Shown: positions 18,867-28,026, counted from the stretch's first letter. The stretch is DNA of 28,491 bases from Stagonosporopsis chrysanthemi (GCA_022560025.1 JAFISE010000288.1:1-28491); one strand, 5' to 3'. Program-made: numbers and translations. Notes: generated by a model not told the origin, from the letters alone.

Positions 18867-19392
18867 TGTCCGCTTCTTTGCTACATGTAGGGAATGACTC
18901 AGAGAGCTTCGGCTGCCGCAGCCTTACCACCACGAGCCAATCGTCCATTCGGGCCAGGCCGAGCATGCTCCAAGCGGTTGGTTCCGCAAGGTGCGCGCTC
19001 TGCAAGTCACACTGTGTATAGGTGAGGTTCGCGGGCGGGGATGTCGCAGCCAGGCCAAACGGCGCACAGCTGACCTAATGAGAGGCTATGCAGCTCGCTC
19101 AGGGCAAGCGGGAAGATGTGAAGCTCGTGTGAAGCTCCTGGCCAGTGGCAAGAGAAGCTGTGAACCGCAATCAGGGGCGTGCCAGCGCAGTGAGACAGCC
19201 ACCAGCGTAATCAAGGCGAGCTCGGGTCCGGTATCCGGCCATCACAGTACGCCGCATGGTGAGAGAACAGTCTCCGTTGTGCCAGGACAGCGGAATTGGT
19301 GAGAAAGCAGCTCTTTTACGATTACTTACATCAAAACTCTGCTCCCTTGCCATCTCGCCACCGTGCGCAGTTCCAACTCCTCCATCTTCACA
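18867..19392. other. Intergenic region between divergent relics
   Basis: Separates the methyltransferase-like gene (minus) from the relic starting at 19393 (plus). CT-rich just before 19393 (TCCTCCATCTTCACA), as in fungal promoters. No coding signal. Confidence 0.4.
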
Positions 19393-20617
19393 ATGCCTGG
19401 CAGCGATTTTGCCAGCTCCTTTCTCATGGGCAGTATCCCGGGCGCCCACCTCGAGCGCATCGCCGACATCCAGCTTAGCGTGAGTTCCCTGGCGCGCGCC
19501 TGACCTTCTCCATCTTCTTGCTTCAAGAACCACTCTACCATGCTAGCCCTTGCCTATCTTTGAGCTGTTCGCGCATGCGCGATGCTGATTTTGTGCTTTG
19601 GCAAGGGTTGATTGCTGCTGTGGTGCCATGTTGTTGGTGCGGCTCTCCTTTTGGCGAGCGCGGAGAAGCAGACTTGCATCTGGGCCAGGACCCAACTCCA
19701 CCACCGCCATCTTTCTTTGCCTTTGCACCAAAGACCTTGCGCGTGTCCTAAGCTTGCCTGACCACACCTGCCGCTCAATCCATACCGTCTCCAATGACAT
19801 ATAGCAGCGCGGCGTGGGCGTCCGCGCTCGAGGACGCTTCCCGCCCTCGCGCGATCGCGACGTCGCCACCCATCATCAGTACCAGCCGCCCAATAACAAC
19901 TACGAGTACACTGATCTTTCGCCAAATCCAACCCTGGCAGGGCAGCAGTAGCCCGTTTCCGCACAGCCCTGGTTGGCTACTTCCAGACGAACAGAGCGTG
20001 TGCCGACCTGTGTTTACCGCGAACTCGCTTCTCACGGTCATCTGGCTAATCAGAGAGACGCTTGACGACGATATCCTGGCTGCCTGGATGTGGCAGCAGC
20101 TGGTCTCTGACGCACAGGATCGAGGTGGCGATGTGGCCACCCTTCTGTCGTCCGTCCTCCGTCCACTCAGAGAGTGCGAGTGCCTCCGCCGCTGTCGACC
20201 ATACGAACTGCCTTCAGTACAACCGCTCCAACGTCTTTCTCCCCGAAGCACTTGCATGGCAGCAACGCGGCTGCAGTGCGTGCTGAGGAGCCGCTATCGT
20301 CCCTAGAACAGCACAACGTCAGCTAGGCGTCCGAGCTGGCAGCCACACCGCAACCGATTGCGCCCGCTGTACTGGGCTAGCGCGTTGTCATCTCTGTCAC
20401 TAATGACATCCGTCGCGCTGAGCGTGAACGCGCGAAGAAGCAGGAGGTCACTGAGGCGAAGAGGCGGATTGCGGCGGGGCTGGTGGCTCCACCACAGCAG
20501 GCACCACGACGAGAGCGCAAGGCATACATCTCTATCGAACCTGAAGATGCAACCCCACGCGTCGTGGCTTTTCAAGCAGGTCGTCGAGAGCGGCGGCGCA
20601 GAAGGGACGACAATCGA
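19393..20617 (+). pseudogene. Decayed unknown gene, Gln/Asn- and Arg-rich, with in-frame stops
   Basis: ATG 19393 opens MPGSDFASSFLMGSIPGAHL and reaches a GTGAGT splice donor at about 19479. A later exon-like frame from about 19800 reads HHQYQPPNNNYEYTDLSPNP and continues to 20617 in one frame (ending VTNDIRRAERERAKKQEV and RRERKAYISIEPEDATPRVV) broken only by five stop codons, TAG or TGA. The intron limits between are not resolved. Low-complexity N-terminal half, strongly basic C-terminal half; no domain recognised. An L1 solo LTR cuts the region at 20618. Confidence 0.4.
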
Positions 20618-20802
20618 TGTCACGGTTAAGGGCATCTCCTGCCTCACGTGCAGTTGCACCTCACCTCTGGTGAGACGAGGCTGCCTCTCCTGCACTAGCG
20701 TTGTTTACAGCTACCCATGTATACATACTGTTCGTAGCTTCACCCAATACAACCTCAGTTCAATCCTCAAATCTTCCCGCACTGCTTGCACTCACCGCGA
20801 CA
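20618..20802 (+). repeat. Solo LTR, family L1 (185 bp) with target duplication ATCGA
   Basis: Flanks 20613-20617 and 20803-20807 are both ATCGA. Ends TGTCACGGTTAAGGGC and CACCGCGACA. Confidence 0.93.
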
Positions 20803-21399
20803 ATCGACCTGTTCAATAGCGTTGCCGCCCCGGACGCAGTTGCCGTCCCCACGCTTGACAAGGCGCCCTTGATTGGCAACAGCTTGGTGTGCACGGCTGC
20901 AGCTGCGTTCCTCCGCCAGTGTTCGTACAACAGGACAGTGCGGGTGTGGGATGCGAAGACGAGACAGATACTGCAGACGCTCGAGGGCCATACAGATGGT
21001 GTCAACAGCGTGGCCTTCTCAGCCGACGGCGATCGACTGGCATCGACTTCGTACGACAAGACAGTGCGGGTGTGGGACTTGAAGACAGGAAAGGCACTGC
21101 ACTTGTTTGTTGAGCGTGTTAGCAGCCTCGGCAGTTTGGCCTTCTCTGGAGATGGGTCATGTCTGCTTACAAATACAGGGACATTGTCACTTCCACAGCA
21201 TGCACTTCCACAGCAGGCTTTGTCTGTATCTGCTCTTCCGCCTCAGGAGCCTGCAAGATCCGTCACTGTTGCGAAGAGGTGGGTGACAGTCAATGCAGAA
21301 GATATGCTGTGGATACCTGCTGACTATCAGCCGAGCTGCACCGCAGTGGAGAGTTGTTGTGTCGCATTTGGGTACAGTTCTGGAAGGTACTGCTGCTAG
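20803..21399 (+). pseudogene. WD40-repeat C-terminal fragment (NLR/HET-E-type)
   Basis: The frame encodes just under two WD40 units: a partial one ending NRTVRVWDAKTRQ, then LEGHTDGVNSVAFSADGDRL with STSYDKTVRVWDLKTGK, then a degenerate third. The end, ILWIPADYQPSCTAVE-like text followed by GYSSGR, matches the conserved C-terminal tail of fungal NACHT-WD40 proteins (real sequence: MLWIPADYQPSC). Such repeats are ligand sensors in fungal NLRs, known for allorecognition. No NACHT or HET domain is present upstream; the fragment starts near an L1 LTR. The apparent ATG at 20701 is inside the LTR. Confidence 0.7.
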
Positions 21400-21590
21400 A
21401 GATACAATGAGTGCACTTCCAATGCCGTCTAGCAAGTAACTCTTTTTGCCTCCACCGAAGCTGATCGTAATCACAGTACAAGACTGGGCGATGCAGATTG
21501 TTAACTTCAACTATTCCATACGGCGGTCTGTGTAGAGCTGTGTATTAGAGCTACAAGCGCGATCGACGAGGCCGAAACGCCTTGCCTCTT
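21400..21590. other. Intergenic
   Basis: No coding or repeat signal recognised. Confidence 0.4.
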
Positions 21591-21599
21591 GTAGCAGGT

Positions 21600-21974
21600 G
21601 GGGCGCATGATCCCTGTCGGCACACCAACGGAAACGGTGTTGCAGCAGCGCGCAGGGGTGAAGCTGCAATCGCTAGCGGCTTGTAAATGGGAAGGTTTCC
21701 TTCAACAACTTAGACTAGTCACGATTAAGACTAGAGAGGCAACGAATACTGTACCTCTTAAGGAGATTCAAGCGCAACTTAAGGACCCCACAATTGCATA
21801 GATACCAGCTTGAGAAAGGGTTCTAAGCTGAGGGGGTGTGTCAAATAGAACGAGCTGTGGTGAGGTCGGATCTGTACAATCAAGCAGGGATCGCCTAGCT
21901 TGGCACACTAGCAAAGAACTCGGGAGCAGCTGGACACAGTTAAGACGAGACACAATCAATCATTAATATTAACA
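21600..21974 (+). mobile_element. Probable 3' end of a further LTR retrotransposon with purine tract and LTR
   Basis: A short frame ending at 21801 (QLRLVTIKTREATNTVPLKE, then ...KDPTIA stop) is followed by the purine-rich GCTGAGGGGGTG (21827-21838) and then by TGTCAAATAGAACGAG, which would start an LTR at 21839. A CA-ending boundary is TATTAACA at 21974, giving about 136 bp. The polypurine tract placed directly before TG is the diagnostic arrangement. No second LTR copy exists in the window, so the right boundary is a guess. Confidence 0.4.
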
Positions 21975-22193
21975 AGTTACCTAAAGTCTTTCCCTGCGAA
22001 GAGGAAAACGCTGTGTGCCGGAAGCAGCCGATCAGACACAGGAGAAGGTGCTATCCTTACCCATTCATTGGTTGTTTGCCGCACATGGGGATTTCCGGCA
22101 CGCAAGAAGGGACGTTAATTACGCATCCATCATACTATCTAACAAGGTCTTAGCTGAGGAAGCTAGCGGTCTTACTCTTCTCACACCTAGTCC
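21975..22193. other. Intergenic, 3' of the HNH gene
   Basis: No feature recognised; lies downstream of the stop of the minus-strand HNH gene. Confidence 0.4.
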
Positions 22194-23747
22194 CTATCTT
22201 CGCGCGCAACCTTTACCATCATCCATGTCCTCTGCGTCAGAATCACAACCCTCACATCCTCTCAGCTCCATCCAGCGTCTAACCTCATGACTGGCTAGGC
22301 TCTGGCCAGCCCAGACAGTCTCAGCCCAGGTGTTATCCTGCATCCAGGATTTTTCGGGATCAGAGCGATGGCGTTCATAATCTAGCCATTGCTGGACTAG
22401 GTGGGAGATGGCAGGTGCTGAGATAGAGGATGCTATGGTGCAGGGTACTTCTGTGTAGTCGAGTTGAGAGGAAGGCCCGCTTGGGGACGAGGGGGGATGT
22501 GGTGATGGGGATGCTGATATGAAGGATGATTGTAATGATGAAGCGGGACAAGGCGACAGCTTGCGCCGTTTGGGGCGCCCGCGCGGGTGATCTGGCGGAA
22601 AACCGTCGCTGGCCTCACTTGCGGTTGCGCGTTTCTGGGGATTTGATAAAGATGTAGGTGTGTTCGCTCGAGTGTGTACGACAGCACCGTCCACGGGTGC
22701 ACTATCAGGCACATCCCCATCTGGTTTGCGTTTTTTGGGGCTTTGCGATCGCTGTCTGCGTGTCGGCTGAGAGAATCGTTCACAATCAGCAGCTGAGAAG
22801 AAGCCTTGAGAGTGCATCTGATTGCGGGCAGCAGTCCGAAGAGTTAAGCGGCGGTCTTCCTTGCACGAGAGGAATGCGCCGAGAAGCGGAAACAGCGTCC
22901 ATGCGAAGCGCGCGAAGAGCAGGTCAGCACTGACTTTCGACTCGTGAAGCTCGCGGTTGTGATGGTAGTGCTCGTAATCGTCCGAAGACCCGAGCAGGTG
23001 GAACACCAGCCGTATACCACGATCATCGCTCGGCTTCGGCACAAAGACAAATCGAGGCTTGTCGAACGCGATGTGAAGATCAGCCCGCAAGAGCATGACA
23101 TTGGCCGTGTCGTCTAACGAGTAGCCGTGACCATTGTTATAGCGAGCCATGTCGTTTGCCTGCCACCAGTCCAACTCCGCTTGCGGCACAAGATGCGCAA
23201 CTTGTAGCTCCTCTTTGTGCCCGGTTATGCGACAGCAGCCGTCGCGTACTGTCAAAGCGGCGGTAAGGTTGGAAGGCGTGAAAGTCGCATTCGATATTGT
23301 ATTTGATGAAGACGCAAGCTGTGCCCAGTCGGCAGGCAGGCGATCGTGAGGAAAGCGCCATTCGCGAAACGAAGGGACGATGGGATATGGCAGGTTGGAG
23401 CGGTCGATGTCTTCGAGGTGGAAGTAATAACTGCGTGCGTGCAATGTGCTGCCGGCAGCAACTCGGTTGTTACACGCGAGTTCGAGGTTGCGATCCGTTG
23501 AGAGCCATCCGTCGGTGCGATTGTCTGCGATTATCGCGCATGCGTCCAGCGCGAATTGTGCGTAGAGACCTGGGCGCTTGGGCTGTGCAGGCTCGCCATT
23601 ACGACTGCAGGCCGTTGCTGTGTCGCTTGCGTAGAGCTTGAAGAGTACGTTGGTACCGTCGTCGTAACCAGGATGGCGGAAGAGGATAAAGAAGCGGCTG
23701 GGCGGCTGCGGTATCGAGGAGACGGATGGGGGGCGAATGTCAAGCAT
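22194..23747 (-). CDS. HNH_2-type endonuclease-domain protein (517 aa), intact
   Basis: Single exon from ATG 23747 to the TAG at 22194-22196. Residues about 165-230 carry the HNH_2 (PF13391) signature: CCRITGHKEELQVAHLVPQA with C172 and H185, then DDTANVMLLRADLHIAFDKP with N216 and H225. These are the positions expected for the beta-beta-alpha metal site. HNH domains of this type cleave DNA in restriction or homing contexts, but the cellular role of the many fungal members is unknown. The C-terminal half is Ser/Pro-rich with two basic clusters resembling nuclear localisation signals (SPKKRKPDG, RPKRRKLSP). A TATAAT-like box lies about 25 bp upstream of the ATG on the minus strand. It is one of the few undamaged genes in the window. 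Confidence 0.82.
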   Translation of the reverse strand: MLDIRPPSVSSIPQPPSRFFILFRHPGYDDGTNVLFKLYASDTATACSRNGEPAQPKRPGLYAQFALDACAIIADNRTDGWLSTDRNLELACNNRVAAGSTLHARSYYFHLEDIDRSNLPYPIVPSFREWRFPHDRLPADWAQLASSSNTISNATFTPSNLTAALTVRDGCCRITGHKEELQVAHLVPQAELDWWQANDMARYNNGHGYSLDDTANVMLLRADLHIAFDKPRFVFVPKPSDDRGIRLVFHLLGSSDDYEHYHHNRELHESKVSADLLFARFAWTLFPLLGAFLSCKEDRRLTLRTAARNQMHSQGFFSAADCERFSQPTRRQRSQSPKKRKPDGDVPDSAPVDGAVVHTRANTPTSLSNPQKRATASEASDGFPPDHPRGRPKRRKLSPCPASSLQSSFISASPSPHPPSSPSGPSSQLDYTEVPCTIASSISAPAISHLVQQWLDYERHRSDPEKSWMQDNTWAETVWAGQSLASHEVRRWMELRGCEGCDSDAEDMDDGKGCARR

Positions 23748-23875
23748 GAGCGCTGTTTCGGTGAGAGAATTATATGTTTGAACGTCTCGAGGTTTGGAGG
23801 TTCCGGTTGCCGAGCGACGTACTCAATGCGCGGATGCAACCGGGAAAACCTCGGCGCTTTATTGCAAGGCTCCCG

Positions 23876-24560
23876 TGTGTCCATGCACCGAACGGAGTGA
23901 CAGACCCGGTCGCCCGCTCGGCCCCTGTATTGCAGCTGCAAAAAACAGAGTCCTAATGCAAAGCTATTGATATTTTGTAGAGGTGCGGCCGCTGCGTGTA
24001 GTAATAGTCGGGCGTCCGGGAGGGGGTGTTACAGGCCTGGGATGACTACGGGCACCCACACCATGACACGTAGTCTTCTGTTTGAATGCAGAAGCTTTTG
24101 AGGCTGTAGTCTTGCCCCTTTGGGATAATTTGAGAGCTTTTGCAGCGTCGCGAGCCTCTCTATTCTTGCGTCTTTGCTCCTTGCGTGCATCAATTGGCTG
24201 CGCGTTCCTCCGCACGCTCACGATCACGCACCTCCTTTGCCTTTGCAGCTAGCCATACGCTTCTCTTCCTTTATCTTCTCCTCATAGAGCTTACTAGCGG
24301 CAGCTAACTCCTTCATCCCTGCCTTTTTTTTTTTTAGCTCATCTGCTTGTGCCCCTTGTTCTGCAACAGCCACCCGAGCGCGTGTCTTCCGGAAGGACCG
24401 AGGAGACCACATTATCGCACCTCCATCATACTCCTGATGTTGTTGCAGGTCTAGTTAGCTATTGGGTTGCTTCTACCGCATCCTTGTTTGATATAGCTTC
24501 TTGCGTAAGCCTTCCAGTTCTGTGCAGCGCAGAGCATTGCTTTCCCCTAGAAATGCATCA
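23876..24560 (-). pseudogene. Decayed pogo-type transposase, C-terminal part (P2 family)
   Basis: On the minus strand, GGAIMWSPRSFRKTRARVAV (about 24430-24370), then a Lys/Glu-rich coiled coil (DELKKKKAGMKELAAASKL), REARDAAKALKLSQRGKT and a basic, Pro-rich tail ending at 23964. This parallels GGAVWWSPGAKQEADARDRA onward in the intact transposase. A frameshift occurs near 24225 and stops near 24450-24480. At 23876 the plus strand has CGTGTGTCCATGCACCGAAC, a mutated P2 terminal repeat. Catalytic part absent. Confidence 0.7.
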
Positions 24561-24564
24561 AAGC

Positions 24565-24919
24565 ACGTCCTGTTGATGTGTCCAGGTGCAGCTGCAGAGT
24601 TGTTCTCTTTGGTGGTGCTGCGGGATCAAGTAGGAGATTGTTATATCGACGCATTCAACGAATCATGCGTGTCGCTGCGTCATCAGACAATTGATGCCCT
24701 CTACGCAGATGCATGTAGTACCATGACATTAGCGAGTTGACTATGACGTTGACGTCCTCAATAGCTATGATGGAGATTCTGTCGGACAAGTGCAGTGTGA
24801 GGATTGCGCGGTATCCATCATACCAGTCGTCGAGACAAACCTGATGGGCGCCCTCGGTTCCACTACCAAATGCGTAGCTAGGCAGCCTTTGGGTGGTTCG
24901 ATATGTTGGAGTACAAAAA
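24565..24919. other. No gene supported
   Basis: A minus-strand frame (24987-24655) has no ATG start and no recognisable domain; a readable piece is GAHQVCLDDWYDGYRAILTL. May be relic coding DNA. Confidence 0.3.
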
Positions 24920-25860
24920 TTAATCGATCGATGGAACCGGTCGTGCCCGACCGCCAGCCCGCTCCCGGACGACTGTGTCAAGGCCACGCTCGACGAAGCA
25001 ATCGCGCCGCCCTCTCCCCCCGTGGGGCGCGCTGCAGGCTCGTCGTCGGAGACGATGCCCTGGGCGAGGCGGCGTTAACAGTAGGCGGCCGCTCCTACGA
25101 TCGGCGGCGTGCTTGCTGACCTGAGAGAAGTACGCGGGAGGGCTGGAGGCCAGCGCCATTGTCTTCCTCTTCCCGTCCTCCTCCTCTGTCGCCCATGATG
25201 CCGCCGGGTGCCGTGCATGCAGAGCACCCCGTGAAGGCGTGGCGTCGGCGCGGCGTTGCAGACTCCCCTCCCGGGCGGCGGCGTCCCCGCAAAGCAGCGG
25301 AAGGAGGCTCTGGTGTATTGCCAGGGTGTACGCCGGATCGCAGAGGCTGCAGAGCTCCTCGCCTGCTGCGGCGTCGCATTGCGTCCGCTGGTGGTTGTTG
25401 TCCGCGTACGCGTCCACAACCGCGTGGAGACAGAAAGTGCCTTTGCGCCGTCCAGATAGAGATCTGAGGATGAGCTCCAGGCACAACTGCTCCGCCGGGG
25501 TGGCGCGACCGTCGCTCGACACCAAGCCCTCGACGTCGAAGCCCGATCCGCCCAGCAGGGATTCGAGCTGTCCCCACGCAAGCAGCACAGCGGACGCCTG
25601 GTACCTGGGGACGTTGACCGCCGCGAGACCGTCGCGCTGCGTCTTGGCGAAGAACATCACGGCGTGCTGCCTCGCACTCCCCTCGCTGGCGTACGGGCGC
25701 AGCGGATGCGGGGCTGGCGCGCTCGGGGTGCGGCGATTGACGGTCTCGCGCATGAACGTGCCGGCGGTGCGGATCGTGCGGCCTGCGCCTAATTAGCGGA
25801 AGCCTTCGATCGAGGCGCTGCGCGAAGCCGGCCTCGCGCAGCACTCGCTGGCGCGACCGG
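24920..25860 (-). pseudogene. RecQ-like helicase C-terminal fragment with telomere-linked-helicase-type zinc motif
   Basis: The main frame has ATG 25753 but is open upstream to a CTAATTAG at about 25790 that resembles a branch site plus acceptor. YASEGSARQHAVMFFAK (residues 21-37) is like a degenerate RecQ motif VI (QESGRAGR...AVMFF). Residues 108-138, FCLHAVVDAYADNNHQRTQC then GEELCSLC, give C-x17-C-x8-C-x2-C (C108, C126, C135, C138), close to the RecQ zinc-binding domain as it appears in fungal telomere-linked helicases. After about residue 140 the text becomes Arg/Pro-rich and probably shifted. Helicase motifs I-V are missing. The segment is much more GC-rich than its surroundings and ends where the pogo element starts. 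Assignment is from remembered patterns, so moderate to low. Confidence 0.38.
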
Positions 25861-25928
25861 CGCCTCGAGCACCTGGTGAGCTGGCCTCTCCTTGAAGAGG
25901 CGTTGCGAGTACCGTGTTTGATCACGTA

Positions 25929-25950
25929 ATGCGCACCCTAACCACCCTCT
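25929..25950 (+). repeat. Left terminal inverted repeat of P1
   Basis: Begins ATGCGCACCCTAACCACC immediately after TA. It matches the inverse complement of 27986-28007 at 20 of 22 positions. Confidence 0.9.
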
Positions 25951-26047
25951 AGGGTATCACCAAAATGAGGTTATTGAGCCACGCGCAATCGCTATTACTG
26001 TAAGATTTTTTGGAGGAGTACTCTATATACCTATGCAACAAGATCTG

Positions 26048-27949
26048 CTACTTAAATCTTTTTGGTGGAGCGATTTTGCGGCCACGGCTGTTGAATTTTG
26101 GTGGAGGCGTTGGGGAACGCCGATGAGCGATAGGTGGACTACCACCACCCTCACCACCACAGTTCTGCTTCTTTCTGGGTGCTGTAGACTGTGAGGCCTT
26201 CCGCTTACTTGTTTTGGGCAATTGTATAGATTTTTTAGCGTCGCAAGCTTCCTTCTGACGCTGTTGTTCAGCTTTGCGTGCTGCTACTTCGGCGTCCTTC
26301 ACAGCTTTGAGCCGGGCTCGCTCCTCCTTCTCAGTTTTTTGACGCAGACGCTTCTGCTCATCTTCTTTTGCTTTGAGAAGCTTCTTGGTACGTTGGAGCT
26401 CTTTTTTAGTCGCTTTCTCTAGCTCTAACTGCTCTGTATAAGCCTCATTTGCGCGGTCGCGGGCGTCAGCTTCTTGTTTAGCACCAGGACTCCACCAAAC
26501 CGCGCCGCCTTGCCTCTCAATCTGGCGTGTGTATAGAGGTAGAACCTTCTTCTTCTTCGGCTTCTTCTGCTGAGTCTCGAGCTCCTGTTTTGCGCCACTC
26601 AATTCGTGTTGTACCAACTCGAGTTGCACATGAAGTTGGTGGATGAGTTGCTTCAGCTCGTTAAACTGGTCACCTACCTCATCACCCACAACCTCACGCA
26701 AAAGAGACTTGGCTTTGAGCCAACTTGGCTCAGTATTAGCCGTAGAGGTTGCTGTTTGCTGGGGCGGCGTTGCAGGCTTATCTGGAGTCGCTGACTCAAA
26801 GCGATCGAGTACGACTCTGGCGTTTGGTGGGTGAATCCCTGTAGCTAAAAAGGCCTTCTTAACCAGTTTTTGAGTGAAGGTTTTGACCCAAGCTGGCCAG
26901 AAGAGGTTTATAAAGTCGCTCTTGTTCACTGAGGTTATACCTTGACTCCTCTGGGTGCGAGCATCTAGTTCTTTGGTGTAGTTTTGAGAGAGCGGCTTAA
27001 AGCAAACCACATCCAATGGCTGCAACGTGTGGGTCGAGTGAGGTGGATAGATCATCAACAGGATCTTATGAGCGTCACAGTAGTTGATAAAAGCTCTTGT
27101 TATATGGCTGCCGTGACCGTCTAGGATAAGTAGGCGCCACCTTCTTCGAGCTTTCGATGCCGTGTGCCGCTCAAACACCTGCTCAAGCCAAGTTAGACCT
27201 AAATCGTCGTTCGTCCAACCAGTAGGTGAGGTGGTGAAGAAGATATTGTGAGTTTTTGGGTCGATTGGAGCCACCCAACTCGCCTGGACGTCGCGGCCAG
27301 CTGCTGGGAAGATGATGCCAGGCGGTAGTGCTGATCCATCGGCGCAGATTGTCGCAAGGAGGGTCACCCACTCGCGGTTACCATCGTGGAGACTCTGCCT
27401 GAACTGCTTTGATTGGTATAGGACCTTGTCAAAGATCCGTTTACTCTTCCCAGTGACCCCAACTGCGAAGCCTTTCTCATCCATATTGTAGGTATTCTCA
27501 GGCAGTAGGTCGTACTCAGCTATTTTGCTGTGCAGCAGCTGAAAATATAGACAGTACTTCTCACCAGAATCAGCGCGGTGACGTCCAGCTTCCATAGGCG
27601 TGGTCCACAACGAGTTGAGAGCGTCACGGTGGCGGCGGATAAACCGAGTAACCCAGCTTTCAGAAGGCTCCCAACGGCATAGAGGCGTCGCAAAATTGAT
27701 AATCATTTGTCGCGTAGGAGCTAAGTGTCTCCCTGTGAGTCCTCTAACGTACTTTACAAGCTCAATCTCATCGCGTGGGTGGAGAAGTAGCTGCCGATTT
27801 GATTTGGTTTCATACGACGCGACCTGGTGGCGGTGTCGACGCGTCAACGTTGAGCGACAACAACCGTGTTTTTTAGCAAGAGCTTGGTATGAAAGTTTCT
27901 CTCCTGGTTTTAATTTATTTATCTCTGCGAGGGCTTGTTGTATCAGCAT
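26048..27949 (-). CDS. Pogo-type DDE transposase (633 aa), apparently functional
   Basis: ATG 27949 to stop at 26048, uninterrupted. Residues 1-45: Psq helix-turn-helix (LAEINKLKPGEKLSYQALAK). Residues about 57-125: CENP-B-type DNA-binding HTH (LTGRHLAPTRQM, ESWVTRFIRRHRDAL). Residues 150-330: DDE_1 catalytic domain with D157 (TYNMDEKGF), D277 (LLILDGHGSH) and D313 (HTLQPLDVVCFKPL); D277 to D313 leaves 35 residues, i.e. DD35D. Residues about 420-590 are a Lys/Glu-rich coiled coil, and the tail (SPTPPPKFNSRGRKIAPPKR) is basic. The protein would bind the terminal repeats and move the element by cut and paste. Confidence 0.93.
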   Translation of the reverse strand: MLIQQALAEINKLKPGEKLSYQALAKKHGCCRSTLTRRHRHQVASYETKSNRQLLLHPRDEIELVKYVRGLTGRHLAPTRQMIINFATPLCRWEPSESWVTRFIRRHRDALNSLWTTPMEAGRHRADSGEKYCLYFQLLHSKIAEYDLLPENTYNMDEKGFAVGVTGKSKRIFDKVLYQSKQFRQSLHDGNREWVTLLATICADGSALPPGIIFPAAGRDVQASWVAPIDPKTHNIFFTTSPTGWTNDDLGLTWLEQVFERHTASKARRRWRLLILDGHGSHITRAFINYCDAHKILLMIYPPHSTHTLQPLDVVCFKPLSQNYTKELDARTQRSQGITSVNKSDFINLFWPAWVKTFTQKLVKKAFLATGIHPPNARVVLDRFESATPDKPATPPQQTATSTANTEPSWLKAKSLLREVVGDEVGDQFNELKQLIHQLHVQLELVQHELSGAKQELETQQKKPKKKKVLPLYTRQIERQGGAVWWSPGAKQEADARDRANEAYTEQLELEKATKKELQRTKKLLKAKEDEQKRLRQKTEKEERARLKAVKDAEVAARKAEQQRQKEACDAKKSIQLPKTSKRKASQSTAPRKKQNCGGEGGGSPPIAHRRSPTPPPKFNSRGRKIAPPKRFK

Positions 27950-27985
27950 AGTGGCGTTGAGTTATAGTAGATGCAAATTGTAATC

Positions 27986-28007
27986 AGAAGGTGGTTGGGG
28001 TGCGCAT
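27986..28007 (-). repeat. Right terminal inverted repeat of P1
   Basis: Inverse complement begins ATGCGCACCCCAACCACC. It is followed by TA at 28008-28009. Confidence 0.9.
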
Positions 28008-28026
28008 TACGAGACCGTGCGCATTA

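Larger units (their letters stand above)
25929..28007 (-). mobile_element. Complete pogo/Fot-like DNA transposon (P1), 2079 bp, TA duplication
   Basis: TA dinucleotides at 25927-25928 and 28008-28009 flank terminal inverted repeats of 22 bp: 25929-25950 starts ATGCGCACCCTAACCACC and its inverse complement at 27986-28007 differs at two positions. The element holds one long minus-strand gene and nothing else. Both the TA target and the size are usual for the pogo group of Tc1/mariner. No stop or indel is visible. Confidence 0.9.

Noticed and set aside
19171..19964. Minus-strand frames of 108-136 codons
   Set aside because: They lie opposite a plus-strand relic with splice signals, most use non-ATG starts, and their composition is Arg/Ala-rich as expected of GC-rich antisense.
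20358..20819. A 153-codon frame across the L1 LTR at 20618
   Set aside because: It reads out of the relic into the LTR in a frame without protein character.
22433..23941. Several 70-136-codon frames overlapping the HNH gene
   Set aside because: They are shadows of the HNH coding frame without motif support.
25075..25925. Further long minus- and plus-strand frames overlapping the RecQ-like fragment
   Set aside because: High GC content keeps several frames open; they are Arg- or Ser-rich and lack motifs.
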